From Oxalobacteraceae bacterium CAVE-383 (lineage in GTDB: Bacteria; Pseudomonadota; Gammaproteobacteria; Burkholderiales; Burkholderiaceae_D), in NCBI GenBank assembly GCA_004134995.1, contig REGP01000003.1, positions 186,001-250,000 on the forward strand: a DNA stretch of 64,000 nucleotides. Reading direction: 5' to 3'. Each line of letters starts with the position of its first letter. Position 1 is the stretch's first letter. Positions 1 through 8,237 of this stretch are shown piece after piece. The notes under the pieces are model-generated. The model worked only from the letters and a program-made list of their open reading frames with translations. It searched no databases and was not told where the DNA came from. Position numbers and translations under genes: made by a program.

Positions 1-450
1 AGTTCCAATAGGATTTAAATCTCCAATAGGAGAATTAACCAGAAAATTGATATTTGCATATCGATCACCCTTAGCAAATTTTGATAGGACATTTATGATG
101 TTCTGATGCAACTCAGAGTCCAAATTATTTGAGTATTCAAAAGCCACCCTTCGTCTTCCAATAAGTTCTTTGGATTTTTGATAGAGAAGTGAAAGATCGT
201 GGCCTATTTCATTTTTAAGGTAATTCGCATTTGGAAAATCACCCTGTGTTTTAATGTAGTAATCAAGAATTAAGCATAATTTCCCGATTCTTTCCAAGCC
301 TGTTGTCAAGCTAGTGAACGCTTGAAAATAAATTCCAAGTTTTGCATAGTTGGCGTTTCTTATTTGCGTAGCTCCCGCGCCAAGCAACTCATTCGTAAAT
401 GCCCCCTCTTTTATCAAGGCATTGAATATCGATTCCTCATCCCGCTCCAT
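1..450 (-). CDS. Partial hypothetical protein, HEPN-like features, AT-rich
   Basis: An uninterrupted minus-strand reading frame of 150 codons starts at the ATG at 448-450 and runs off the left edge, so its C-terminus is missing. A good Shine-Dalgarno (AAGGGG) lies six bases ahead of the ATG. The protein begins MERDEESIFNALIKEG and contains a helical stretch ending in NEIGHDLSLLYQ. The GHDL-x-x-L pattern after a long helix recalls HEPN-type helical domains, but that is only a resemblance. The gene is visibly AT-rich and uses codons such as ATA, TTA and AGA that the rest of the window avoids. With the broken tRNA next to it, this suggests horizontally acquired DNA. Function unknown. Confidence 0.7.
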   Translation of the reverse strand, partial: MERDEESIFNALIKEGAFTNELLGAGATQIRNANYAKLGIYFQAFTSLTTGLERIGKLCLILDYYIKTQGDFPNANYLKNEIGHDLSLLYQKSKELIGRRRVAFEYSNNLDSELHQNIINVLSKFAKGDRYANINFLVNSPIGDLNPIGT

Positions 451-609
451 ATTTCCCCTTCTATTTGATTTTGTTTTAACCAATATGTCAGATTAACGGA
501 CTTGAGTGTAGATCAATTCAATGAAGGCATCTTCGTCATTGAAGATAAGATTGCACCAGTAATGCGCCCAGCAACAAACCATCGCTGGATCGCTCCATAG
601 TCAACCCGG

Positions 610-615
610 TATAAT
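610..615 (+). promoter_or_regulatory. -10 box of the tRNA-Gly fragment
   Basis: A perfect TATAAT lies 11 bases upstream of the first tRNA base, where a tRNA promoter -10 should be. No clear -35 hexamer is visible 16-18 bases upstream. The promoter therefore seems to have survived the event that removed the tRNA 3' end. Confidence 0.6.
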
Positions 616-626
616 CCTTCAACATC

Positions 627-676
627 GCGGGTGTAGCTCAATGGTAGAGCAGAAGCTTCCCAAGCTTACGGCGAGG
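627..676 (+). pseudogene. 5' fragment of tRNA-Gly(CCC)
   Basis: The sequence starts GCGGGTGTAGCTCAATGGTA and continues through the D-arm and the anticodon arm (loop TTCCCAA, anticodon CCC) into the variable loop, as in bacterial tRNA-Gly(CCC). After GCGAGG at 671-676 the expected T-arm (GGTTCGATTCCC), the 3' half of the acceptor stem and CCA are absent. Nothing downstream pairs with the 5' acceptor strand GCGGGTG. The gene is therefore broken inside or just before the T-arm. Integrases commonly target tRNA 3' ends, so a site-specific integration or an imprecise excision is a reasonable cause. The molecule could not mature into a normal tRNA. Confidence 0.8.
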
Positions 677-867
677 TGTCATTTCCGGGATAGAACAAGA
701 AATATATTCCATTCCCGATACCTAGCCACTTAGTACTCAACCCCGTACCCGCCCCAGTTCTTCCCAACTATTTCTTCCTTGTTGAAGCCCGAATTCATTC
801 GGCATTCCATGTGAGCCGAATGCCGAAGGCAATTAGGTTCCAGGAAAACTATCTGAATTTGAACCAA
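677..867. other. Gene-free spacer with an inverted repeat
   Basis: This stretch follows the broken tRNA. It holds a perfect 10-bp inverted repeat, TTCGGCATTC at 798-807 and GAATGCCGAA at 818-827, around a 10-base loop. No T-tract follows on the plus strand. It could act as a terminator for the OmpA-like gene that ends at 868 on the minus strand, but the A/T context is weak. No coding sequence is supported here. Confidence 0.5.
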
Positions 868-1458
868 TCAACGTATCTTGATTTCGACATACCGATTACG
901 CGGTTCCGGCTGTCCTTTTTTTGCAGGCACCAGCGGATCGTCGGAGCCCCTGCCGAGTACTTCGATGCTGACCGCATCGACTTTGGCGCGGACCAGTTCA
1001 CGCTGAATCTGTTGTGCGCGGCGCAGCGCTAGTTCGTCGTTAAGGCGTTTGGCGCCCAGATCGTCCGCATGGCCGGTTACCAGGAATTCACCGGCGGGAA
1101 ACTGTTTGAAGTCCTTGATGGCCTGCGCCATCAAATCCTTCGAGGCCGGAGTGAGCAGGTCTTTGCCCAGCGTGAAATACAGCAGATATTTACGCGGACG
1201 CAGCGGCAGCGACGTCATCACCGGCGCGTATCGCTGATTCACTTCGGCTTCGCTCAGCGTAGTCTGTTTGCCCGCGTTGCCGCCTTGGGTTTCCACCGAA
1301 GCATAAGGCGTCGATAAGGTCGATTCGCCACTCTTGGTGCGAATAACGATGCTGCTGGGCGTGCCATCGGGTTGCGGCAGCAAGACAAACCGTTCCTTGC
1401 TTGCGCAACCGGCCAGTATCAGAAGAGGGAGCATGATCCCTGCGAGGTGCTTATTCAT
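868..1458 (-). CDS. OmpA-family lipoprotein
   Basis: A 196-residue outer-membrane-associated lipoprotein. The chosen start gives a classic lipoprotein signal ending in the lipobox LAGC, so the mature protein begins at a lipidated Cys. The C-terminal half is an OmpA-like peptidoglycan-binding domain, with TGHADDLGAKRLNDELALRR matching the TGHTD...N..LS..RA signature and a NRYVEIKI-type ending. An upstream ATG five codons earlier is possible, but the chosen ATG overlaps the end of the FecR gene by eight bases and fits translational coupling. With the preceding FecR-domain gene it resembles FecR/OmpA two-gene units common in betaproteobacteria. Its exact role is not known. Confidence 0.85.
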   Translation of the reverse strand: MNKHLAGIMLPLLILAGCASKERFVLLPQPDGTPSSIVIRTKSGESTLSTPYASVETQGGNAGKQTTLSEAEVNQRYAPVMTSLPLRPRKYLLYFTLGKDLLTPASKDLMAQAIKDFKQFPAGEFLVTGHADDLGAKRLNDELALRRAQQIQRELVRAKVDAVSIEVLGRGSDDPLVPAKKGQPEPRNRYVEIKIR

Positions 1459-1903
1459 CAGGGACATCCACAATAAAATCGGTGCCGCGAATGCCGATGG
1501 TCGCGGTCGGCGTTCTCAGTTGCTGGCTTTCGGGCGTTAACTTACCGACCAGGCCGGTGACAAACCGCAGCGTGCCCTTGGTGATGCTGGCGATGATTTT
1601 GCCGCTGTTGTCGGATGGATCGAATTGGTATTGTTCCAGTACAAAGCTGGATTTCGGGCCCAGCGACAACAGCGTATCGTCGCGCAGAGTCATACCGATT
1701 GAGCCGTCCCCGGCGGTAACGATGCGGTCTTCCGCGTATAGGGGGTCGCCGACGGCGACAGGCAATATCGTTTGTTGTCGTTGCACGCTGACCGACCCTT
1801 GCACGATTTTTACGGTTCCCGCCTTGTCGGCCGCCGCCGCCGCGCTCGCGCAGGCGATTGCCGCGAAAGCGATGAAACAGATGCAAATCGATCGGGATGG
1901 CAT
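1451..1903 (-). CDS. FecR-domain periplasmic protein
   Basis: A 150-residue protein with an N-terminal signal peptide (hydrophobic stretch with Ala-rich cleavage region around residues 20-25). The body is a FecR domain: a small beta-sandwich starting GTVKIVQGSVSV, a central LRDDTLLSLGPKSSFVLEQY and a closing TPTATIGIRGTDF motif that is highly characteristic. Here the domain stands alone and is exported, unlike the sigma-regulator FecR, which has a cytoplasmic anti-sigma part and a membrane helix. No ECF sigma factor or TonB receptor lies nearby. It is the first gene of a pair with the OmpA-like lipoprotein and probably works in the envelope. Confidence 0.85.
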   Translation of the reverse strand: MPSRSICICFIAFAAIACASAAAAADKAGTVKIVQGSVSVQRQQTILPVAVGDPLYAEDRIVTAGDGSIGMTLRDDTLLSLGPKSSFVLEQYQFDPSDNSGKIIASITKGTLRFVTGLVGKLTPESQQLRTPTATIGIRGTDFIVDVPDE

Positions 1904-2273
1904 AAGAATGCAAGCCTGCTGTTAAGAGCGGCCTATTTGTTTATTTTCGGCAATTATAGGGCGTCACAGCGTGGGATGTCCGAGATTTTTGATGTTGGCG
2001 TGTCCGCTGACAAAAATCAGGAGCGTTTCATCCAGAGTATGGAAGCTTGTCTTGCCGCCGCAACATATTTTCAAATAACTGACCTAGATCATGTTTTTTT
2101 ATTGCATTCCAGTACATAGTTTTTAAATTCGGGATTTACTTAAAATATTTAAAAAATATCCTTTTTTGCGCAAAAACAGTGAAATCCGGATCCGCTGACT
2201 GCAATATATTCCCGTTGGAGACCATCGTCAGCTTATAGCTTTTCATACAACTACATATAAATGAAAGCAAAAG
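1904..2273. other. AT-rich divergent intergenic region
   Basis: About 370 bases lie between the divergent FecR gene and the chemoreceptor gene. The part near 2130-2170 is strongly AT-rich with A/T tracts, as expected of promoter DNA. I see no convincing sigma-28 or sigma-70 hexamer pair, no RNA gene and no supported small ORF. Confidence 0.5.
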
Positions 2274-4172
2274 ATGAACCGTGTTAAGCACTATGTCGCT
2301 ACGCTTGGTGTCGGAGCGCGATTATCGACCATCTTCTTTTTAGTCATTGCAGTCATCTTCGGCGTTTTCGTATGGGTCACCGGACAGGCGACATCCGCTT
2401 TGCTGGAGCAGCGCGCCATCGAAGAGGTCAACGCAAAGAGCAAGCTGGTTCTCGACATGAGCAGCGATGCTGCGCTGATCAGGGACAGATTACTGTCGCT
2501 CAAGGTCGGCAAGACCGGGACTTACTATGTGCTTGATGCCAATCCTGGAAAAGACTACGGCAAGCTGCTGATTGCTGCAAAAAAGGAAGGGCAGAACGTC
2601 CTTCTGGACAAATCAGGCGATGGCCGTGAATACATCAAGGAAATCCTGGATAAAAAAGACGGCGTGATTCGTTACCGTTCGTCGGCCGACGCGGGCTCGC
2701 CTGAACGCATGGCTGTGTTTACCTCTTACAAGAATTGGGTGGTGGTCGGCGACACCTACGCGGATGAATTTACGCATGAGGCCCGCGCATTGCGCAATCG
2801 CTCGGCAATGTCGGCGCTCGCCGTTTTGCTGATTCTGGCTGCATTGCTCTATGCGGTGATCCGCAAAACCGTCAGTCATCCCCTGGCGCAAGCCGCCCGG
2901 CTTGCCCGGCAAATCGCCACCGGCGATCTCATGATCCGGCTTGAGACCAATCGCCAGGACGAAATCGGCCAATTATTGACCGCAATCAACAGTATTGGCC
3001 TGGGACTTGCCAATGTGGTGTGGAATATCCGCAATGGCACCGAGACACTGGCGACCGCAACCAAGGAAATCGTCGCCGGCAATCAATATCTTTCGTCGCG
3101 TACCGAACAGCAAGCCCACTCGCTGCAAGACACCGCGTCGACAATGGAAGAGATGACTTCGACCGTCAAAGAGAATGCCGCGAACACCGTCCAGGCCAAC
3201 CAGTTGGCGATAACCGCTTCCCAGGTGGCCGTCAAAGGCGGCAAGGTCGTGGCCGAAGTCTCCAATACGATGAATTCGATCAATCAGTTCTCCAGAAAAA
3301 TCGTCGACATCATCGGCGTGATCGACAGCATTGCATTCCAGACCAATATCCTGGCGTTGAACGCTGCGGTGGAAGCAGCACGGGCAGGGGAACAGGGACG
3401 AGGCTTTGCCGTTGTGGCGGGAGAAGTGCGCAATCTGGCGCAACGCAGCTCGGCTGCGGCAAAGGAAATCAAAATCCTGATTGAAGACTCGGTCAATAAA
3501 GTCCAGAACGGCAGCAAGCTCGTCGCCGATGCCGGCGCGGCGATGGATGATGTGGTTACCAGCATCAAGCGCGTGGACGACATCATGACCGAGATCAGCA
3601 CAGCCAGCCGCGAGCAGAGTATCGGCATCGAGCAGGTCAACAAGGCCATCGCACAGATGGATCAGGTGACGCAGCAAAATGCCGCGCTGGTGGAACAGGC
3701 GACGGCGGCAACCGGATCATTGCAGAACCAGACGACGGAGCTGAATAATATTGTCAATGTCTTCAAGATCAAGACCGGCAAGAACGGTTCGATGGAAGAG
3801 GCGACCGAGATGGTCCGCAAAGCCGTTGCATCCTTGCATGCAAAGGGCAAGGAAAAAACATTCGCGGAAATCAATAACAAACTGGGTGCATTCTGCGACC
3901 GCGATCTTTACGTTGTCGTCTACGACCTCAACGGCAGGAATCTCGCGCATGGCTCCAATCCGGCATTGATCGGCAAGGACCTGATCGACGCCAAAGACGG
4001 CGCCGGCAACCTGTACGTCAGGGAACGCATCGCCATCATCAGGGACAAGGGCCATGGCTGGCAGGAATACATGTTCCTGAACCCGATATCAAAACAGATG
4101 GAAGCCAAGTCCATGTACCTCGACAAATATCAGGATCTGATTGTCGGCTGCGGGGTTTATAAAACCAACTGA
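2274..4172 (+). CDS. Methyl-accepting chemotaxis protein with N- and C-terminal Cache domains
   Basis: A 632-residue chemoreceptor. Membrane helix 1 covers about residues 18-36. A periplasmic Cache-type sensor follows (about 40-175, with [19 protein letters not shown] and [11 protein letters not shown]). Membrane helix 2 is at about 178-197, then a HAMP linker (203-255). The cytoplasmic signalling hairpin has the invariant tip around [20 protein letters not shown] (about residue 350). After the signalling domain there is an extra module from about residue 510 to the end, with [20 protein letters not shown] and a final [15 protein letters not shown] that look like a second, cytoplasmic single-Cache domain. 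Receptors of this layout can sense both outside and inside. There is no CheR-docking pentapeptide. It is monocistronic by spacing. Confidence 0.93.
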   Translation: MNRVKHYVATLGVGARLSTIFFLVIAVIFGVFVWVTGQATSALLEQRAIEEVNAKSKLVLDMSSDAALIRDRLLSLKVGKTGTYYVLDANPGKDYGKLLIAAKKEGQNVLLDKSGDGREYIKEILDKKDGVIRYRSSADAGSPERMAVFTSYKNWVVVGDTYADEFTHEARALRNRSAMSALAVLLILAALLYAVIRKTVSHPLAQAARLARQIATGDLMIRLETNRQDEIGQLLTAINSIGLGLANVVWNIRNGTETLATATKEIVAGNQYLSSRTEQQAHSLQDTASTMEEMTSTVKENAANTVQANQLAITASQVAVKGGKVVAEVSNTMNSINQFSRKIVDIIGVIDSIAFQTNILALNAAVEAARAGEQGRGFAVVAGEVRNLAQRSSAAAKEIKILIEDSVNKVQNGSKLVADAGAAMDDVVTSIKRVDDIMTEISTASREQSIGIEQVNKAIAQMDQVTQQNAALVEQATAATGSLQNQTTELNNIVNVFKIKTGKNGSMEEATEMVRKAVASLHAKGKEKTFAEINNKLGAFCDRDLYVVVYDLNGRNLAHGSNPALIGKDLIDAKDGAGNLYVRERIAIIRDKGHGWQEYMFLNPISKQMEAKSMYLDKYQDLIVGCGVYKTN

Positions 4173-4303
4173 TAACGATTCGGCCAAAAAGACCGTTGAT
4201 ATCGTCCAGGCGATCGACATATGGACTAATGTATGGACGCCCTCGCTCGGGGCAGCGCGGGTGAAGATGGGAAAGATGGCATGAGCAAGCAAAATCCCGA
4301 CTT

Positions 4304-5497
4304 TTACGCGACCGTTCCGAAACGCTGCGCCACCGCCAAAAGCAAGCCATCGCTGCCCGGCCCGCCCAGTAGCGAAATGCCGATCGGCCCGCCATCCACT
4401 GTTCCGATCGGAATCGTCACCTGCGGCAATCCCCCTAATCCTGCGGGACATAGCAGCGCCAGGGCGCGATAGCGGAATTCGTCCAGCCGGCCGGGGCCTG
4501 CATCCAGTTTGGGGGCAGCCGCGGGAACCGTGGGCATGACAATCACGCAGGCACTGCCAAGCAGATCGCGAAGATGGCTTGCGATGCCGCTGCGCGCCCG
4601 GCTTGCCTGATCCCATTGTGGTTTATCGATTTCTCGCGCGGCATCGAATCGTTCGCGTATGCCTGGACCGAATTCCGGCTGGTTCCGGAGTACCCAGGGT
4701 CCCAGCGTGGCCCATATTTCCGCAGCCTGGCAAATGCGAAATATGTCGGCCCATTCCGCCAGCGTTGAAGGCGACAGCCGCATCGAAGTTGCGCGTCCGC
4801 AGATGGCTTCCAATTTTTTCAACCCTGCTTGCAAAGGCGCTGCCGTGCACGGTTCCGCCAACGCCCATGCGTCCGTCGGCAGCAGCAGCGATACCGGCGC
4901 CTGGGCGCCGGCTCCAGCCGTGCCGTACTCCGCAAGGGAAAAAGCCGCAGCCGCGGCGGACAAGGTGCGCAGGTCACGCGCAAACCAGCCGACCGTATCG
5001 AAACTCGGCGCCAGCGGCGCCAGCCCTTCCATGGAAATACGTCCATGCGTCGGCCGCATGCCATACAGTCCGCAAAACGATGCCGGCATCCGGATCGAGC
5101 CGCCGGTATCGGAACCCAGGCCTATATCAACCAGTCCGGCGGCGGTCGCGGCAGCCGAGCCTGACGACGATCCTCCCGGAACGCGCGTCGGATCGGCGGT
5201 ATTAAGCGGCACGCCGTAATGTGCGTTAACCCCCATCAGGCTGTAGGCAAGTTCGTCGGTGTGCGTTTTTCCACGCAGGCTTGCGCCCTGGTCGAGCAAG
5301 CGCTGCACTGCAAATGCATGGGACGCGGCCGGCGCATGGGTGCGCGCCCAATCCGGATTGCCATAGCCGGTTACCTCGCCGGCGATGTCGAAATTGTCCT
5401 TCGCGGCAAATGTGAGGCCGTTCAGCCGGCCGCCGCCGCCGCCCTGAATGGCGAGGCGTTTTACAAAAGCATTTGCGTTTTGTGCCGCTGTTGTCAT
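4304..5497 (-). CDS. Amidase (GatA/AtzE-type amidase-signature enzyme)
   Basis: A 397-residue amidase-signature hydrolase and last gene of the long catabolic operon. The Ser-cisSer-Lys triad is visible: Lys33 (AAKDNFD), Ser110 (VPGGSSSGSA) and Ser134 (DTGGSIR). The spacing of 77 and 24 residues is as expected for the family. At under 400 residues it is short and lacks the long N-terminal helix region of many homologues, like the AtzE/HpxY branch that acts on small ureido or carboxy-amide compounds. The start sits six bases after the end of the DUF1116 gene, so the two are probably coupled. Substrate is inferred only: a small amide made upstream in the pathway. Confidence 0.9.
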   Translation of the reverse strand: MTTAAQNANAFVKRLAIQGGGGGRLNGLTFAAKDNFDIAGEVTGYGNPDWARTHAPAASHAFAVQRLLDQGASLRGKTHTDELAYSLMGVNAHYGVPLNTADPTRVPGGSSSGSAAATAAGLVDIGLGSDTGGSIRMPASFCGLYGMRPTHGRISMEGLAPLAPSFDTVGWFARDLRTLSAAAAAFSLAEYGTAGAGAQAPVSLLLPTDAWALAEPCTAAPLQAGLKKLEAICGRATSMRLSPSTLAEWADIFRICQAAEIWATLGPWVLRNQPEFGPGIRERFDAAREIDKPQWDQASRARSGIASHLRDLLGSACVIVMPTVPAAAPKLDAGPGRLDEFRYRALALLCPAGLGGLPQVTIPIGTVDGGPIGISLLGGPGSDGLLLAVAQRFGTVA

Positions 5498-5503
5498 GAG
5501 GCG

Positions 5504-6781
5504 CTAGGCAATGTTATGGGAGGAAACGCCGTCCCCGCCCAGGATGCACGCGGCCGCATGCGCGAACAGACCGACCGGTGCGATATACAAACCCCGGCCC
5601 AGCAAGCCTTGCTTCCCGGCCGCGTCAAGCATGGCGATCGCTGCCAGTGGCGCTATACCGTGCCGCGCCGCCAACGCCGCGTCAAGTCCGATGCAAAACG
5701 GCGACAAGCCGGCATGCCGATTGCCGAACGCCGCGTGTTCACCCGCCAGTAAACGCCGCGGCCGGTGGGCCCAGTCCTCAGGCAGCCAGCGTTGCAGCGC
5801 GGTGTTGATTTCCGGCGCAAACCGCAATGCTTGCCCGCCAAAGCCGGCGGCATCGATAACGCCGCTGTCGCCGAGCACCGGGGAGACAGACGATGGCGAT
5901 CCGGCCTGCGCCGCCTGTAGCCGCGGTCCTGCCGGCGCCGTGGCGGGCGCGGTAAACCATCGTTCGGGTTGTCCCGCCAGCCGGATGCCGACCTGCTCGC
6001 CGTTGCCGGCCAATGCCACCACCAGGGTCGATGCGGCGTCCCTGCCGCCATCGGCGGCCGCATCCAGCATCAGATGGCAGGCCGCCATCCAGAGCGTCAG
6101 GAAAAACAGCGGGCTGTTTGCCAGCATCGCCACAACCGCGCTATCGCATCCATGGCCGGGATCCGGCAGCAATCGGCTGCGCAGGCAAGCGTTCGCGACG
6201 GTGGTGGCGGCATGCAGATCGTCGCCTGCGGCCAGGCCGGCGGCGGCCGGCTCCAGCAGTTCGAGCGGCATCTTCAGCGCCGCGGCGAGGCTATCGGCCA
6301 GCAGACCGTCGCGCCAGGCCATTCGCGACAGGATTGCCGGATCGCGGCTGCCGAAGCGCAATTGCGGGCCGGCGCCGCTACCAAGCAAGGACCAGGCGCG
6401 CCGTCGTCCCGCCACCGCACTGTCGTTGAGGTCCGTGATTTCCACCAGCGTGGCGCGAGGCGAAATCACCGCTGCCAGCGGCGTCACCGCGCCATACGCT
6501 TGCGCCGGAACCAGGGCGACGCGGCCCTCCGCGATCAGCGCCTCGGCTTGTGCTTCATCCTTGGCCCAGCCTTCATATAAACAGCAAAGCACCGCCGATG
6601 AGAGTAGCGGGGCCGGCGGCGCGCAAGGATTGTTCAACGGCGGCCCCGCATGGAGCAGGGTCAGGTCCGGGAGGTCAAGCGCATGGCGCGCCGTGCGCAC
6701 TGCCGTCCACGCGGGTCGGACCGCCGTCAGGCGGTCCAGTGCATGGCGATTGGCAGGCGTGGTGAAAGAAATGGAGGACAT
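5504..6781 (-). CDS. DUF1116 protein (YlbE/AllG-like)
   Basis: A 425-residue protein with the features of the DUF1116 family, including the ANRHALDRLTAVRPAW opening that such proteins share near their N-terminus. The open frame extends upstream but overlaps the CoxG gene; the chosen ATG lies 16 bases after the CoxG stop. In enterobacteria the DUF1116 member YlbE (AllG) is linked to the oxamate carbamoyltransferase step of allantoin breakdown and works with FdrA (AllF) and YlbF (AllH). No FdrA or YlbF homologue is seen in this window, so this copy either has partners elsewhere or acts in a different reaction. The neighbouring amidase suggests carbamoyl or amide chemistry. Family call is firm, role inferred. 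Confidence 0.75.
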   Translation of the reverse strand: MSSISFTTPANRHALDRLTAVRPAWTAVRTARHALDLPDLTLLHAGPPLNNPCAPPAPLLSSAVLCCLYEGWAKDEAQAEALIAEGRVALVPAQAYGAVTPLAAVISPRATLVEITDLNDSAVAGRRRAWSLLGSGAGPQLRFGSRDPAILSRMAWRDGLLADSLAAALKMPLELLEPAAAGLAAGDDLHAATTVANACLRSRLLPDPGHGCDSAVVAMLANSPLFFLTLWMAACHLMLDAAADGGRDAASTLVVALAGNGEQVGIRLAGQPERWFTAPATAPAGPRLQAAQAGSPSSVSPVLGDSGVIDAAGFGGQALRFAPEINTALQRWLPEDWAHRPRRLLAGEHAAFGNRHAGLSPFCIGLDAALAARHGIAPLAAIAMLDAAGKQGLLGRGLYIAPVGLFAHAAACILGGDGVSSHNIA

Positions 6782-6797
6782 CGAGGGGGAACGGGGA

Positions 6798-7415
6798 TCA
6801 GCGCAAAACGTAAAGGCCGATGGTGAGCGCCGCGACCAGCAGCATGATCCACCAGGAGGCCGCCGAAAATGCGCCTTTGCGCCGCCCGGCGGACATTGGC
6901 GCCGATGCGGCCGCGGCTCCGGCATTCGCGATCGATGCGGCGTCGACGGCGGCTTCCGCTATAACCGCAGGCTCAGGCGGCGCGACCATCCGGTTGAAAC
7001 GCGCAAAGAAATCCGCAGCGGTTTTAGCCGCCACGCCGTCAATCAAGCGTGCCCCAACCTGTGCAATCTTGCCGCCGATTTTCGCTTCCGTCCGGTAGGT
7101 CAGCCTGGTAAACGCGCCTTCGCCGGCAAGCGATACCTGTGCTGCCCCCTTGGTGAATCCGGCTGCGCCGCCGGCGCCTTCGAATGTCAGCGAATAAGAG
7201 GAAGGCGGGTTCAGATCGGCCAGCTGCAACTTGCCGCTGAAGCGCGCCTTGACCGGCCCGACCGCAGCCAGCAGCACGACCTTGTACTCGTTGTCGCCGC
7301 TCTTGACGATATCTTCACAGCCGGGAATGCATGCCTTCAATATCAGCGGATCGTTCAATGCTTCCCAGACCTTCTCGATCGATTGCGCTATTTTTTCTTC
7401 GCCGGCCAATTCCAT
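6798..7415 (-). CDS. CoxG-family SRPBCC protein with C-terminal membrane anchor
   Basis: A 205-residue protein. Residues 1-145 form a START/SRPBCC fold of the CoxG type (ELAGEEKIAQSIEKVWEALN, then CIPGCEDI and the pattern YSLTFEGAG). An Ala/Pro-rich linker follows, and the last 20 residues are hydrophobic (WWIMLLVAALTIGLYVL), forming one membrane anchor. CoxG proteins accompany molybdenum hydroxylases of the CO dehydrogenase/xanthine dehydrogenase family and are thought to bring the enzyme to the membrane or quinone pool. That fits the three-subunit hydroxylase encoded upstream in the same operon. Confidence 0.9.
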   Translation of the reverse strand: MELAGEEKIAQSIEKVWEALNDPLILKACIPGCEDIVKSGDNEYKVVLLAAVGPVKARFSGKLQLADLNPPSSYSLTFEGAGGAAGFTKGAAQVSLAGEGAFTRLTYRTEAKIGGKIAQVGARLIDGVAAKTAADFFARFNRMVAPPEPAVIAEAAVDAASIANAGAAAASAPMSAGRRKGAFSAASWWIMLLVAALTIGLYVLR

Positions 7416-7469
7416 TTGTCGTCCCTAAAAATAAATGCGTTGCCGCCGGACTGCGCGGCCGGCGCCGTT

Positions 7470-8237
7470 TTAAACATGCGATTGCTGGCCGCGGTGCGCC
7501 CAGCCTGTCATACGCCGCTCCACCCATGCAAACAGTTCGTACATTGCCATCGCCATCAGGGAAATCATGATCACACCGGCAAACATCAGATCGGTTTTCA
7601 TGCTGGACGATGCCGATACCACCAGATAGCCGATGCCTTTGTCGGAGGCGCTGATTTCTGCCACCACGGTGCCGACAAAGGCCAGCGTGACGGCGATTTT
7701 CAGCGAAGCGAAGAACAGCGGCATCGAGCGCGGCAGGCCGACTTTTTGCAAAATTTCGATGCGCGTGGCGCCCAGCGCGCGCAAGACATCTTCCAGTTCC
7801 GGTTCCAGTGTGGCCAGGCCGGTCGCCACATTGGCCGCGATAGGAAAGAACGACAGCAAGAACGCGGTGATGACCGCCGGCACCGTGCCGGTACCGAACC
7901 AGACCACCAGAATCGGTACGAACGCCGCCTTGGGAATTGCATTGAATCCCACCAGCAACGGATAGAAAGCGCGGTGCATCATGATCGAGGACCCGACCGC
8001 GCAGCCGAGGATAATGCCGACCGCCATCGCGCCGGCGAAACCGGCAATGGTGGTCCACAGGGTTTGCCAGGAATGAACCATGATCGATGCGCGATATTCG
8101 ATCAGCGCATGCCAGATCGCGGTCGGCTTGGGCAGGATGAATGCGTCCACCTTGAAGGCATCGCAGGCGGCCTCCCAGATGAGGAACATGGCCAGGACCG
8201 CCAGTACCGGCGTCAATTTTTCAATGGAATATTTCAT
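7470..8237 (-). CDS. ABC transporter permease (nitrate/sulfonate/taurine type)
   Basis: A 255-residue inner-membrane permease with about six hydrophobic helices. The cytoplasmic EAA loop that contacts the ATPase is visible as LEDVLRALGATRIEILQKVGLP. It belongs to the SsuC/TauC/NrtB group, whose binding proteins resemble NMT1/THI5. Its ATG overlaps the stop of the ATPase gene by four bases, so the two are translationally coupled. Together with the binding protein at 14869-15960 it completes one importer within the operon, presumably for the compound that the operon degrades. Confidence 0.93.
   Translation of the reverse strand: MKYSIEKLTPVLAVLAMFLIWEAACDAFKVDAFILPKPTAIWHALIEYRASIMVHSWQTLWTTIAGFAGAMAVGIILGCAVGSSIMMHRAFYPLLVGFNAIPKAAFVPILVVWFGTGTVPAVITAFLLSFFPIAANVATGLATLEPELEDVLRALGATRIEILQKVGLPRSMPLFFASLKIAVTLAFVGTVVAEISASDKGIGYLVVSASSSMKTDLMFAGVIMISLMAMAMYELFAWVERRMTGWAHRGQQSHV

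Noticed and set aside
627..868. Group I intron inside the tRNA-Gly gene
   Set aside because: Such introns interrupt the anticodon loop, which is intact here, and no 3' tRNA half occurs downstream.
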